Counted from the stretch's first letter, positions 34,501 through 47,439 are shown. The stretch is 64,000 nucleotides of DNA from Girardinichthys multiradiatus (GCF_021462225.1 NC_061818.1:20285978-20349977), one strand, 5' to 3'. Notes: generated by a model not told the origin, from the sequence alone. Made by a program: numbers and translations.

Positions 34501-34776
34501 GACTTGTTTGCGTTTTTAGCACTGAAGTGTTCTGCATAAATCTGGACTGCACCAACACAACAAGACACAGTAAAGTGAAAAACGTATAGAAATATAAGTG
34601 GTCAAAGCCAACTATGTTCCAAGGTGACAATGCAATACCAGAATGTAGTGTGGTCTCTGACTGTTACCTTTATCAGTGCATTAGTTCTCTGCTGCTCCTC
34701 AACTATCAGCTGCTATCTGGACAGGAAGGAGCTCTGCCCTTAGCATTGGAGGTTATCAGAACTAATTGCTGTACAC
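31511..34776. other. intron, mostly unrecognised
   Basis: Around 31990-32200 there is an old LINE-like scrap (TAAAAACATCAAAAGAGCCT and nearby blocks). The rest, including several open frames of 60-110 codons, shows no similarity I can name. Confidence 0.4.
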
Positions 34777-34780
34777 TTAA

Positions 34781-35835
34781 AGGGGACATATCAGGTAATA
34801 CTTTTGTAGCCTTTAAATATATTGTGTTGTGTGTAGGAGTGCAGAAAAGTTGAATTTAGTCTCTCCAGGTGCTGCTAGGTATCTTTATATTCTGTTTGGG
34901 TCATGTTTTTCAGTCCATGCAGTTTTATCTATCATCTGTTACGTTTTTCCAACTGTTACCTTCAGTATTTGCTGCGGAACAGCTAAGTAAGGTCATGGAC
35001 TTCCGGCTGATCAGTTTTGCATATCTGGCACATTTATTTCTCACTGCGATTTTGTAGTCCAAGCTAAAGTATGCCTATGTTGCAAGAGGATAATTTCGGT
35101 TCGGTTGATGGGTGTATTAACCCGCACAATTCATTACACTGTCCCCAGCATCAGAACCTCTTCGAAGTGCCTGGTTAAATTTAATTTTTTATGGAATTCT
35201 TCCCACATCAGTGGGGAAATTCCTATTTCCCCCGCTTCAAGGACAAGTGCCTTCAGCAACCTCCGCCAGTATCAAGAATGATTTGCTGAAAGACTTCATC
35301 TGATTAAAGGGTCAGTTCCTTGGAAACGACGGACACAGCAAAGCAGTGAGCTGCAAATAACGCTAAAATGACAGCAAACTTTATTTTAAACAAGAATTTA
35401 TTGTATGTTGATATGTGTTGATATGACAACCTGGTGATTGTTTTCATAGCAGTAGCATCTTGCCTTCTGCTCATGTTATGAGGACATAACTATGCTGCAT
35501 ATTTTAAATATTATTACATAAACAGTTTTGCATTGTTTTTATCCATTTATGACTTGTTTCTGTACTAAATAGTTGTTATCAAACTACAGCGGGTTAAAGT
35601 TCAGTGCTCTTTGACCTGGAGGGGAGCGGGGTGTGAAGTGCCTCAACAGCATTTAAAGAGACTGCACCAAAACGAGTTGCTGTCATATGCATCTCAAAAC
35701 AGGAGTAAAAGAAGAGCCTGTGGAGCTACAATAACAATGACTTTAGACCAAAGCATTGCAGTTCCACTTTAAATAGACCAGGACTGAATAATTTCAGTGT
35801 GGAAAGGAAGGATTTAAAAGCATGACATGTCCCCT
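34781..35835. mobile_element. TTAA-flanked non-autonomous DNA transposon
   Basis: The ends are inverted (AGGGGACATATCA at left; the right end reversed reads AGGGGACATGTCA), and a TTAA target duplication lies on both sides (34777-34780 and 35836-35839). Length is 1055 bp with no transposase frame. TTAA duplications are the mark of piggyBac and Kolobok superfamilies; the AGGGG end makes Kolobok my first guess. Confidence 0.7.
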
Positions 35836-35849
35836 TTAAAACTAAACTT

Positions 35850-36545
35850 GCATTTTCTCCCTCTACAGATGATACACTTTTCTCTGTTTTTCAGTGTTTA
35901 ACCCTGTCTCTAACCTAGACATTGCTTTTACTGAGACTAACTGTATGAGCTCTCTTTCATACTCTTGACTTGAAAACTGGCTCAGAGTAAATCTGCTTAG
36001 CTGTGTGTCTCTCCTAGATGAAGCCACTGAAGAAGCTACTACTGCCTTTAACGTTTTACTTGCACAAGCGTGATTGACACTGCTAAAACATTACTCCTGG
36101 CTCTGATTAATTGGTTCTGACCAGGAGCAGCGTATTTCTGCAAATGGCATTAGGAATACTGAAAAAAGGCAGAGGGGCTTGATTTTTTCCACAAATGATC
36201 AGTCCACTTTGTACTGTTAGGAGACATGGTGACAGTTTTAACAAATATGTAAAAATACATTTTAACAAAAGTTGCGTACTGCAACTTTAAAGGCAAGTTT
36301 TTCTTTCCACTGTCACTATGCTCAGTATGAGGCATTGCTGCAAAATCATTGTCTTGATGCAATCTGCTGGGTTTCTTTAGATAGAAACCTATTAACTAAT
36401 TTAAATCATAAACTAAATTAGATTGCACTGTTTGATTACTAGCATCAATTGGAATGTGTGTCCTTGACTTGGAATCTGTATGATTTGATTGAACTGACTT
36501 TGTAAAGTGCCTTGAGACGATGCCCTATAAATAAACTATAAATAC
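35850..36545 (+). mobile_element. LINE 3' end, second copy
   Basis: Shares successive blocks with 30840-31490: CAGTGTTTAACCCTG, GAAAACTGGCTCAGAGT, CTCAGTATGAGGCATTGC, AAGTGCCTTGAGACGAT and CTATAAATAAAC. Internally diverged and partly deleted. Confidence 0.65.
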
Positions 36546-36590
36546 ATTATTATTTATAGTCAGTTAGTTAGTTAGTTAGCTAGTTATTAT

Positions 36591-36902
36591 GGGGCTGCAT
36601 GGTGGTCCAGTTGGTAGCACTGTTGCCTTGCAGCAAGAAGGTCCCGGGTTCAACTTTCTGCATGCAGTTTGCATGTTCTCCCTGAGCGTGGGTTCTCATC
36701 GGGTACTCTGGCTTCCTCCCACAGTCCAAAAACATGACTGTTAGGTAAACGGATCCCTTAGGTGTGAATGAGTGTGTGCATGGTTGTTTGTCCTGTACAT
36801 CTCCATGTTGCCCTGCGATGGATTGATAACCTGCCCAGATAGGCACAAGCTCCCCCATGACCCACTTTGGAATAAGCGGTTAGAAGAAGAATGAATGAAT
36901 TA
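36591..36902 (+). mobile_element. tRNA-derived SINE-like repeat
   Basis: The head carries an A-box match (TGGTCCAGTTGG) and a mutated B box (GGTTCAACT). The body has the familiar blocks GTTTGCATGTTCTCCCTGA, GGCTTCCTCCCACAGTCCA and CCTGCGATGGATTGATAACC. The tail is (GAAT)n. It is preceded by a GTTA microsatellite. Confidence 0.65.
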
Positions 36903-37974
36903 ATAACAAGTTACTAAAGATTGCACAAACTGCATGTTATCTAAAACTATGTAATCTAAGTGTCACTTGTTCCTGTCCAGGTAATGACAGGTAAATCTCT
37001 TGTTTCATTCTGCAGCATGATGATTAAAAACAGCAAGATTCATGTAGAGTGATCTGCTGTGTGACTCAAGTGTAGAAGAATTACTTTAACCTTTATGATA
37101 GCAATGGCTCTGGTCAAAAATGGACTGTACAAAAATCTTGAAATGTCTGAAGGTGTTTTGTTCTGTAAAGAAAAGTATTAATGTTTTTTAATCTGTTTTT
37201 AACAAGAACACTCAAGCCAAGTTTATTTAGTTATTTATTTATTTGTTTATTTATTGTTCTAGCATTGTATTTATTTCGTTGCTGAATTAATCTAATTTAT
37301 GTTTTTATTGACTTTATATTTGTTTATACGATGTCCGGTTATTTAGAACATTTCATTTGTGTCTGCTTTGTTTTGTTTTCTGTTTTCTTCATTTATTTCT
37401 TTATGGGGGGGGGGAGGGGGGGGGGGGTATTTCATTTAATATCATACTCTTAATTAATCATAAAAAAGGAAATGAAATCCCTACTTTATTTTAAGGATGT
37501 ACAACATCAACAAACATTGTGACACATACATGACCAGTGTATGTACATCAAGGAAATATGACAATGGAGTTACGGTATGTATCTATGATGAACAGAAAAA
37601 ACAAAAAAACATAGTTGCAGTCTACTTACTGGGACTGGTGATGCCGGATACATCCCTTTCTGTTCTTCTTGTTCGAGCGCTGACTGATCGCACTGAAAAA
37701 CATTTAAAAGGACAAATTTATAAAATATGCCCAATTCAAAAAGCCTCAAAAGTCATAAGTCATGTGGAAATCACTCATGCTATCAAAAAGATGGCAGTGT
37801 AAGTTGAGCGCCTTTTTATAGTTATAAGTTAATAAATTAAGGAGTCTAAGAAAATTACTTCCCCTCCGTTATTCATGCATGCATGCATTTATGTATCCCA
37901 GCTGATGTTTCCTTAAAAAACATGGTTTTCAAGTAATTCTTAAAACACATACTAGGAGTAAGTAAAACATATGC
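36903..37974. other. intron with poly-G run
   Basis: Contains a G run at 37405-37427 broken by one A. Otherwise AT-rich; the frame at 37497-37802 has no recognised similarity. Confidence 0.45.
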
Positions 37975-38880
37975 TCCTTTTCCACTTGTTCGATTTGGCC
38001 CTACTCGACTATACTTGGCTCATTTTGCGTGCGTTTCCATTAATTTTTTTCCTCACTGGTACCTACTTGTGTGGTCCCTGCTCCTGAGCAGACATGGCCA
38101 GGGCTGAGTAGGGACATGTGACGTTAACAGACTGCTGGCCACTGATTGGCCATGGGACCAAGAGAAATGAGAAGGTTTTCGAAGAGCTTGTGCAGAGAAC
38201 AGTTATTAAACCTCAAGAGCGACTACAATAATATTAAGGACCACAATGGCTGGAACGGGTTATACCGAGATATAGTTTTACTATTTACAAATCATAAACC
38301 ATACCTGAAAGAAAAGAAAAAGGACACATCTGCTTTCTGAATTACACCCAGGTGGGGCGCTGTATTTAATAACATCCAAAACCTGTTGATCACACATAAA
38401 ATCAACTGTTCAGAGGCATAAACATTTTCCCCCAAAACACACAAAACAAAACCACCATGAAACAGCGTGTTTGGTTCGGAAATTTATTGACGGTCCTTAA
38501 GTGAACCAGCGTCTGCAGGAGGAGGGAGCAGGCAGAGAGCAGCTCCCCATAATCAGACTGCCTTCATCGGATCAAACGGTAGGAAGATCACACTGAATTC
38601 ATGGTTCATGAATGTCCAATATCCAACCTGAAACTAACTTCACAGCAGTCAAAAGTCTGCAGTTTTGCGCTTTAAAGTCATTGTCCTCATTATTGCCATA
38701 GATGAGACAAAATCTTCCTCATAAAGCCCAAGATTGTAACTTGAGGCAAACTATGCAGCATTTCCAGTCCACTTAGCAGCATCTCTCCTCTCCGCTTCTC
38801 AGTGGGTCAGTGGAAACACAACAGGTACTGTACCAAGTGGAGCAAACCGAGTGGTGCAGCTTTAAGAAAATGTAGGTAAG
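37975..38880 (+). mobile_element. Harbinger-like remnant, second copy
   Basis: The left end (CTCCTTTTCCACTTGTTCGA) and the right end (GTGGAAACACAACAGGTAC) resemble those of the 27185-27630 element. Inside, a frame reads NLKSDYNNIKDHNGWNG, matching the Myb/SANT-like 'KIKDHNxRSG' signature. No transposase seen. Confidence 0.55.
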
Positions 38881-41199
38881 TTTTCCTGATTTTGTTTTAT
38901 ACCAGTGTGACCACTGAGAGGAAGACTAATGAGGAAGAGTCTTTTTTTTAACTCACTTATGGTTTGTGTTTGTTACAAAAATAAATACAATCTATGCTTA
39001 TGGAAACCAATTTGGCTTTACAACTGGAGTAATAAAAGGGGAAAAAGAAAACTAGAAAACTTGAAATGTACAGCTCAGGTTACCTTGTCAGATTCACTCT
39101 TTTTTCAAAGAAGTGCAGAGCTTGGTTATCTGATATCCCTAAAAATGCTGCACATTGTTGAATAAGTTTCTCATTTGATGAAAAGAACATTAGAGTTTAA
39201 CCTAAAAGATTATAATAGCTGGTTCCTTTGACAGTAGCTGGTCTATGAGTCATATAAATGCCCCTTCCTCCTAGCTGTCACTGTGTAATCTGCACAATCA
39301 GTTCTAATTTATAGATTTTGGTGAGTTTCACAGTAAGCATGTGTTGATCCAGTTTTGCTAAACCACTGACTGTGGCTGCATCATCTCAAGAGTCAGATGG
39401 GATCTAATGTCTCTGTTAATTCAATTTATTATGGAGCCAATCTTCCCTGACACTGCACGGTAACCAAGACCCACTCTTGCCTAAGCCACTTGAACAGGGC
39501 ACATTTAAAAAAGTGTGAGCTACGGAGTAACACTGTGATATGTGAATCAGTTCCACATGAAAAGCTGATGGTTATCCTCTGTACAGTTTACAACTCTGGA
39601 GTATATCTAACTAATGTTAAAAAATCAGTAAAAAACAATCCTTATTTAGCTATGGCAAACATGATGTTCATCAAACCTGTGGAAATGTGCCTGTTTATAG
39701 CGACTGCTAAGTAGAAGAATTAAAAGTGAACTCTGCATGAGTTGTTATTCTAGTGATGATGAAACAGTTTGATTACATGATGCAGCATTTTAGTGGCCTT
39801 TGATAGACTAACAATTTCTCTTTTGTAAGAGTGAACGTATTTAATGCTAACATAAGAGATAAATCTGTGACGTGTTTCACTCTGTTGTTCCAACAACAGA
39901 AGATGGAACGTTTACAAGATGCTTCAGGTCGACCAGACTCTGTTCTCTCTGCACTGACAGCTGCCTTGATGAGATAAATTCATCCGCTGGCTGGGTCAGC
40001 CGTACCTTCCTGTTTTTGAGTTCTTAGAAATTTGTCTTTTACCACAAGGCAGCAAATTATGTGAAATTTAGTCTATGCTTATTAGACCAGGAAACTCAGC
40101 AGTTTCCACCAATTTTGGGCAAACTGAAGGTGGTTTCTCTGAGGCAGAGGAGTTGAATGTGCCACTATACACTGTGACTGGAAGATGTGAATAAAGCTAC
40201 TTGTTAGGGAGTTTAAGGATGGTAAGACAACGTGTGCACTCTATGCAAACTTCTGCATCTGTACCTTTAACAAAGATGTCACTGGTCTCTGGGACTAAAT
40301 GATCATAATTGCATAAAGGGAAGAAAACTGACGCTAAGTTCCATTTATACTCAGAAGTCAAATTTTTAAGTTTCAAGTGGGAAAAAATTTGGTAAAAAGT
40401 CTCAGTATTCTGCCTTTTAAAGTCTGAGATTGCTCTCTGTACTAGTCTTCAAAACAAAATATGGCTACCATGTGCACGAATCCTATCAATTCCTGCACTA
40501 ATAAACTGTTTATTTGCGCATCTAACAGTTTCTATCTCATTTAATCAGCCACATATAGTATTCAGAACTGAACATGTATCAAATGCAGTGAAACAAACTG
40601 ACATGAGCTTATAATGCTGATATTAGTTAGTCTATTTGTTTAGCTTTTAAACCTTTCTAACCTGCAACCAAAATATTGTTAGGTTTAGTGACATAATTCC
40701 CAGTGCTGAATTTTGCACAATTCTAACATTTACTGAATTAAAACACAATTTACTGTGTTTCTGGGCAAAAACAATTATGTGGTTCTGGCCATTCAGGAGT
40801 TTCAGCATTGGCTGGGGGAATGTTCAGAAATGACATTTAGTTGCAGCAAATTATATAGGGATGAAGATGTTACACATTTTAAAAATGAATACCCAACCGC
40901 TTGGTCATAACTGAGATAAATTCAATATAAATATTCTGAAAACATGCTTCATCCGTGTCTAATTTAGACAAATGTCACTATTTCAAACTGCAAATGAGCA
41001 ATCAGACTCAATGAAGGGAACCAGTTTTTAGCAAGTCGATGACACTCTCAGTCTTGTTTGCATGTGCATCTCATTTATCCTAGACATACAACTCCTGTAA
41101 AGACAGCTTTATGTCTGAACAAATGTAATGCTTTCTGTCAACCCAGAATGCCCCTGAAATTATGTTTTATGTTTATTAGTCTTTCACTCCACATATTTG
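38881..41199. other. intron, nothing recognised
   Basis: AT-rich with no repeat family or exon that I can support. Confidence 0.45.
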
Positions 41200-41765
41200 C
41201 CATTCATGCATGACAAGAAGATCGGAATTGTTGAAAGAAAGCCATAAGAAGTCAAGTTTTCCACAAGCCATGTTGGGGACATAACAAACATGTAGAAGGA
41301 CGTACTCTGGTCAGGAAAAGCCAAAATTTTAATTTTTGGTCTAAAGGCAAAACTATATCTGTGGCAGAGCAACTGACAAGCAACTACAACCCTCAACACA
41401 CTGTCTGCAAACATGTTGGTGGCAGCATCATGCTGTGGGAATTCTCCCGCAGGAACAGGGTATCTGGTCTGAGTTCATGGGGAAACAGTTGGAGCTAAAT
41501 CAAGGCATTAGTTCTGAAGGCAGAAAAGACTTGAGAATGGTCCAGTCAAAGTCCAGACCTAATTCCAATTGAGAATATGTTACTGGACTTGAAAATTACT
41601 TTTAACAGACCCTCACTTTCCAACCTAACTGAGATTTCTGTGTCTAGATTTGCAATGCTGGTAGACATTTCCAAAAAGACCAGCAGCTGAAATTGTAGCC
41701 AAAGACTATTCTGCAAAAACAGACACAAGGGGGTTGAATAAAAATACAAGCCCACTTTTCAGACT
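41200..41765 (+). mobile_element. decayed Tc1-like transposon
   Basis: Contains GAAAGAAAGCCATAAGAAGTC, GGTGGCAGCATCATGCTGTG and TCCAATTGAGAATATGTTAC, the conserved Tc1 transposase blocks in order. Numerous stops. Limits approximate. Confidence 0.75.
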
Positions 41766-42647
41766 TTTAGCAACAGTCTTATTCATTATAATTGTATAAG
41801 TCATGTCTGTATATATCTCAGATCATGAAAAATATAGAAGTCAATCGAATCTGTCGATGCTTACAACTAAAAACATGTCTGTACCTTCTAACTCTTCAAA
41901 GGGAAAATAAAGTCTGGAAAAAAATAAACAGCACACAAGTACACACCCTTCTCAGACATAAACTGCTTTAAACAGGCAAAGATGACCAATGCAACAAACA
42001 TACATGCAACACCTTTAAATCTGGAAGTGCCATATCTGTACAACACGTGTAGCTGTGTAGTTTAATATGAAAGTAATGTACCAACTATTAATAAGCAAAC
42101 ATGCATTACGTAAGTCAGTGAGGTTAAATCTAAACCACAGGAGTGACATCTGCAATGTGTTGATACAAAAGTGTGTTTGTCTACAGTGGAAACTGAACTC
42201 ACCTGCTCAGTCTTGTCTGAGGCCTCAAAAACACACACAAACACACCATACCTATGTCTATTTTACTTTTAAAGGCTTTGTAATCTTTTGTCATATTTTC
42301 CTCATGAGTGCTACGTGCAGCAGAGGTCACTACACTTATGTGATGCATAAAAATGGGAGTTGGTTTTAACACTGAGGGAAAACTTGAACTTTTGAGGGGT
42401 ACTGCAAGTCACAAAATCTCCCAGAATAAACATACGGATGTATGTGTGTTTGCACCAACATTCAGCTGATTGATGTCATTTGTGGTGTTTAGGGAGGCCT
42501 ATAGCATCTGGGTATGTGTGTGTTTGGCACAACCACTTGAGAGCATGATCATGCATGCACAAATGCATCAACTGATCAGTCACTGGTGTCAAATGAATAC
42601 AGAAACAAATAGTTGTAAAGTATGCCACAATTTGCAAAATTTAAATA
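41766..42647. other. intron, nothing recognised
   Basis: No exon or repeat recognised up to the TA target of the next element. Confidence 0.45.
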
Positions 42648-42848
42648 CAGGTCCTTCTCAAAAAATTAGCATATTGTGATAAAGTTCATTATTTTCCATA
42701 ATGTCATGATGAAAATTGAACATTCATATATTTTAGATTCATTGCACACTAACTGAAATATTTCAGGTCTTTTATTGTCTTAATACGGATGATTTTGGCA
42801 TACAGCTCATGAAAACCCAAAATTCCTATCTCACAAAATTAACATATT
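42648..42848 (+). repeat. left terminal inverted repeat
   Basis: 201 bp starting CAGGTCCTTCTCAAAAAATT. It pairs with 44058-44258. Confidence 0.92.
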
Positions 42849-42975
42849 ATTAAAAGGGTCTCTAAACGATCTATGAACCTAATCATCTGAATCAACGAGT
42901 TAACTCTAAACACCTGTAAAAGATTCCTGAGGCCTTTAAAACTCCCAGCCTGGTTCATCACTCAAAACCCCAATC

Positions 42976-43980
42976 ATGGGTAAGACTGCCGACCTGACTG
43001 CTGTCCAGAAGGCCACTATTGACACCCTCAAGCAAGAGGGTAAGACACAGAAAGAAATTTCTGAACGAATAGGCTGTTCCCAGAGTGCTGTATCAAGGCA
43101 CCTCAGTGGGAAGTCTGTGGGAAGGAAAAAGTGTGGCAGAAAACGCTGCACAACGAGAAGAGGTGACCGGACCCTGAGGAAGATTGTGGAGAAGGGCCGA
43201 TTCCAGACCTTGGGGGACCTGCGGAAGCAGTGGACTGAGTCTGGAGTAGAAACATCCAGAGCCACCGTGCACAGGCGTGTGCAGGAAATGGGCTACAGGT
43301 GCCGCATTCCCCAGGTCAAGCCACTTTTGAACCAGAAACAGCGGCAGAAGCACCTGACCTGGGCTACAGAGAAGCAGCACTGGACTGTTGCTCAGTGGTC
43401 CAAAGTACTTTTTTCGGATGAAAGCAAATTCTGCATGTCATTCAGAAATCAAGGTGCCAGAGTCTGGAGGAAGACTGGGGAGAAGGAAATGCCAAAATGC
43501 CAGAAGTCCAGTGTCAAGTACCCACAGTCAGTGATGGTCTGGGGTGCCGTGTCAGCTGCTGGTGTTGGTCCACTGTGTTTTATCAAGGGCAGGGTCAATG
43601 CAGCTAGCAATCAGGAGATTTTGGAGCACTTCATGCTTCCATCTGCTGAAAAGCTTTATGGAGATGAAGATTTCATTTTTCAACACGACCTGGCACCTGC
43701 TCACAGTGCCAAAACCACTGGTAAATGGTTTACTGACCATGGTATCACTGTGCTCAATTGGCCTGCCAACTCTCCTGACCTGAACCCCATAGAGAATCTG
43801 TGGGATATTGTGAAGAGAACGTTGAGAGACTCAAGACCCAACACTCTGGATGAGCTAAAGGCCGCTATCAAAGCATCCTGGGCCTCCATAAGACCTCAGC
43901 AGTGCCACAGGCTGATTGCCTCCATGCCACGCCGCATTGAAGCAGTCATTTCTGCAAAAGGATTCCCGACCAAGTATTGA
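42976..43980 (+). CDS. Tc1-family transposase, 334 aa
   Basis: Cut-and-paste DNA transposase that would bind the element's own TIRs and insert at TA. The N-terminal paired-like helix-turn-helix region spans about residues 1-110 (MGKTADLTAVQKATI..., CSQSAVSRHLS, then RATVHRRVQEMG). A basic GRKR stretch near 53-57 may serve in DNA or nuclear targeting. The catalytic triad is D148 (VLFSDES), D238 (FQHDLAPAH) and E273 (SPDLNPIENLW), with 34 residues between the last two (DD34E). The length is typical, and the C-terminus (SAKGFPTKY) is complete. All catalytic residues are present, so it may be active. It is unrelated to septin 9 and transcribed from the opposite strand. Confidence 0.95.
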   Translation: MGKTADLTAVQKATIDTLKQEGKTQKEISERIGCSQSAVSRHLSGKSVGRKKCGRKRCTTRRGDRTLRKIVEKGRFQTLGDLRKQWTESGVETSRATVHRRVQEMGYRCRIPQVKPLLNQKQRQKHLTWATEKQHWTVAQWSKVLFSDESKFCMSFRNQGARVWRKTGEKEMPKCQKSSVKYPQSVMVWGAVSAAGVGPLCFIKGRVNAASNQEILEHFMLPSAEKLYGDEDFIFQHDLAPAHSAKTTGKWFTDHGITVLNWPANSPDLNPIENLWDIVKRTLRDSRPNTLDELKAAIKASWASIRPQQCHRLIASMPRRIEAVISAKGFPTKY

Positions 43981-44057
43981 GTGCATAACTGTACATGATT
44001 ATTTGAAGGTTGACGTTTTTTGTATTAATAAACACTTTTCTTTTATTGGTCGGATGA

Positions 44058-44258
44058 AATATGCTAATTTTGTGAGATAGGAATTTTGGGTTTTCATGAG
44101 CTGTATGCCACAATCATCCGTATTAAGACAATAAAAGACCTGAAATATTTCAGTTAGTGTGCAATGAATCTAAAATATATGAATGTTAAATTTTCATCAT
44201 GACATTATAGAAAATAATGAACTTTATCACAATATGCTAATTTTTTGAGAAGGACCTG
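44058..44258 (-). repeat. right terminal inverted repeat
   Basis: 201 bp, the reverse complement of the left TIR with about four substitutions. Confidence 0.92.
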
Positions 44259-47200
44259 TATATACTATAAACATGTTCCTATAAATATATTCTTCTGAAC
44301 TTTACCCTACACTTAAAATAGACCCTTCTTTCACACAGGCAAAAGAGGACACAAACATTAAAGTATACAGTGTCTTTCTACATCCTCCTGATATTTTTAT
44401 GTTTGCTCAGGGAGGCCACGCGGCTTGTGTTTGAGCAGGAAGATAGAGGAGGTGAAGGATCTTCCCTCCCTTTTTTCTCTCTGACCTCTTTTAGGGAACT
44501 CCCTTCCCTTTAGAGTGAGGCATTTCGATTAACACATAAATCAATGTAGCTAGTTGTAGACATTGCAAAAGTAAAGCTAGAGCAAATCTTTCAAAACATA
44601 AGGAGTGATATTTCAAGTATAATGACAGGCATTCATTTCAGTCAATTATCTCATTCTGCCTACAGCCTTCAACAGACCCTTTACTGTCTTACGGTGACAT
44701 TGAGAAGTTTATATACACTTATCATGGAGATGAACATCACATCTATACTGTTTTCTCTTCAGGGTGAAATGATTAAAGAACAATTTAAATTATTTTGCAA
44801 GAGACGAAAATGTTGTGCCCAAGACAGGCATGGTTGGGCTAGTAGGTTTTTAAGCCTATTCCCTAGCCTGTCCCAGACTGTCATCCTTATATGAAAGGCT
44901 ATTGATTAAGAACCCGGGGACAACTCGTGAACTGGAAATAAGCCCCAAGCTCCAAAATCGACGCTTTCAAGCACGACTGAATTATTTTACTCTCTACGAG
45001 TAAAATGCCTTCAGTAAAAACGTTGAGCTGTTTGGTTACCACGACAAGAAGTATGTTTGGAGTGGTCAAGGTGGGGCTTATAAACACTGATCTACCACTT
45101 CCAACTGATCTAAATGTTGTTATTTTGTACTGCTGCTATTTGTGCGTTTTTTCTTCAAAGTATTTGCTACTGGCTGTGAAACAAATTAATCCTTAGGGAT
45201 AATACAAATTACCTTGACCTTTACATTGACAGCCAAGCATGGTGGAGGTAGAATCATTTTGAGGGACCTTATTTACTGCCAGAGAGGACTACCTTCAAAT
45301 GAATCCAATGAACCTCAAATTTTTAATAAACAGACAATCAAAAGAAGAGTGTCCACATATCCTCTCAGAGTTAAGTGTGATGGGAACAGAAAGTCTGTAG
45401 TTTTTCAACTTGCTGAAGAACATTCAAACAGTTATTAGTGGGATCATGTGTGGATTAAGTATATATGTGTAATCCACACCTCAGTATTATGTAAAATTCA
45501 GTATCTAGTCTCATGCGATCTATTCCACCTGTTTCTACCTAGCTTCAAGAAAACAGACTTTCTTGCAGTCTTTAGTTTTAGCTACAGTTCTGACTCCTAA
45601 GGTTTCTTTTTTCTCTTGCAGAGTTGCTCTGAATTTCTGGCATGATCTATATCACCTTAGGGTAGGTGTGGACAATTTTCTTGCAATCATAATTTGTCAA
45701 GTTGAACATGTGCATGCAAAAAGGTTAAATGTCACTGAGCTCCGTCTTGGTTCCGGCTTTTCAATCTTCCTCCATTGTGTTTTTATGGCCCTCATTACAC
45801 ATGTTGAGGGTATGCTGCAAACAGCGTTTCACAACACTGGGGAGTGGACAAGGGGCTGGGGGCAATTATGAAAAAAAGAGAGGGGGAGTGAAATAATGAA
45901 AAGAAAGAAAGCGAGACTGAGCGAAAAGGCCAAAAGGCCTTTTTTCAAGATAGTTTCTTACGGCCTGGATAAGACCTTTAGTTTTTTTGCACCAGGGCCT
46001 GCGCCAAAGTAAGCCTCGCAGAGAACACACCCTCACACCCACACAGCACCCAAGTCATGCAGAAACATGGATGTACAAGCAGTTTGGGCAAGACATTGAC
46101 TTTGACCTTTGAAACACACTCATCATGAGTCCTGATGCCGAAGCGACAGACTGGTGACACCTCTTCCTACTTCTGCTTCACTCAGGACACTCACTGAAAA
46201 CCAGCACTACTCTGCCAAACACACAAAATCTGTCTGTTCTCTTCACAATGCACACTAATGTGTAAGTTACGTGTTTGTGACATGACTAAACCAGAATGCT
46301 GCTGCAGTCCATAAAACAATGTGACCGTTTTAGATATGGATCAGGTAAAGTTGTTAAAACCCAAGAGTGCCGGTTAAATATCTCATAGAGCTTTTATGAG
46401 ATGTGACCTCACCTGAGAACTATCCACTTACTGTAAATCATAGGTGAACAACTGAACAAGTGAGTTTATTTACTTAGAAAGTCTTAGAAAGGCAACCCAG
46501 GTTTTGAAAAACAGCCTTAGCATTTGTAAGTTAGCACAGAGTTTCATGTTTGGATAGAGGAATTAAGAAGAGGCAGCTAAACAAACATTGTCATTCCATC
46601 TTAACACTGAAGCATGCAGCATCATGAGCCTGATCCACGGTCGATGCAGAACTTGTTTGCACATTGTAAGGGTGTGCACAGAGAAACATATAAATCTGTT
46701 TTTTCTCTGGACTTTTAAAGTGCAAAAAAATTGTATTTCTCCACCTCAGATTTCTTCTGTCTTTGCCTTGTTGCTTCAAATTATCACACAATTTTCAATA
46801 TTTGAGATAACCTGAGAACATAAAACAGTTTTCCAGTGATGATTTAATTTTTTAAAGGAAAAACAGACAAGCTAAACCAGCTGCTTTCTATGTAAACCTG
46901 TAATTTTCTCACTTATTATTTTGGACAGCTGGTTTCAGTTCCAATAGCCACACCCAGGCCTGATTGCTGCCAGATCTGTGGTGTGAAGAAATCACTTATA
47001 TAGAACCTGTCTAACAACATGAAGTAGGCAAAACAAAATGTCAATAGCAATACATTGGGCTCAGAAAGAAATTCAAGAGAAATTCAAGAATAAATAAGAA
47101 AAAGTGCAGCGTGTATTTACACAAATTATCTTTTATTTTTAAACACTTTTGCAATCTGACACATATAAGTGCGACAAAAACGTAGAACCAGAACCGAAGG

Positions 47201-47439
47201 TGAACACTTTAGCGGATTGTTACGAACATTAAAATATTTATTCAAGTCATGACATGAAATGGCTGCTCTTGCCAAAACATTTTCCCTGCCTGAACCCTGA
47301 CTTTCGGCCCTGCTAAACACAACATGCTTTTCATTTGTCCTATAATAAATGTTTCAACAAGTGTGTTAGTTAATCAGATAACAGTGCACAGCTACCGCAT
47401 CTGAAATACTTAAACACACTCGTATCTGCTCTAATAGCC
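44259..47439. other. intron with an old Tc1-like scrap
   Basis: Near 45214-45330 a frame contains TAKHGGGRIILRDL, reminiscent of the 'KHGGGSIMLWG' block, so a very old Tc1-like element probably lies at about 44680-45440. Elsewhere nothing recognised. Confidence 0.4.

Larger units (their letters stand above)
42648..44258 (+). mobile_element. near-intact Tc1 (DD34E) transposon, 1611 bp
   Basis: Flanked by TA duplications at 42646-42647 and 44259-44260. The terminal inverted repeats are 201 bp each (42648-42848 and 44058-44258), equal in length, with about four mismatches. They enclose a complete transposase frame. The long TIRs are typical of one widespread fish Tc1 family. The high TIR identity and open frame argue for recent insertion into the septin 9 intron. 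Confidence 0.95.

Noticed and set aside
36591..36670. tRNA gene
   Set aside because: An A box is present but the B box is mutated and no cloverleaf forms; the downstream body and (GAAT)n tail mark it as SINE-like.
43552..43889. Minus-strand frames inside the DD34E transposase
   Set aside because: Antisense shadows of the transposase coding sequence; the same holds at 48297-48979.
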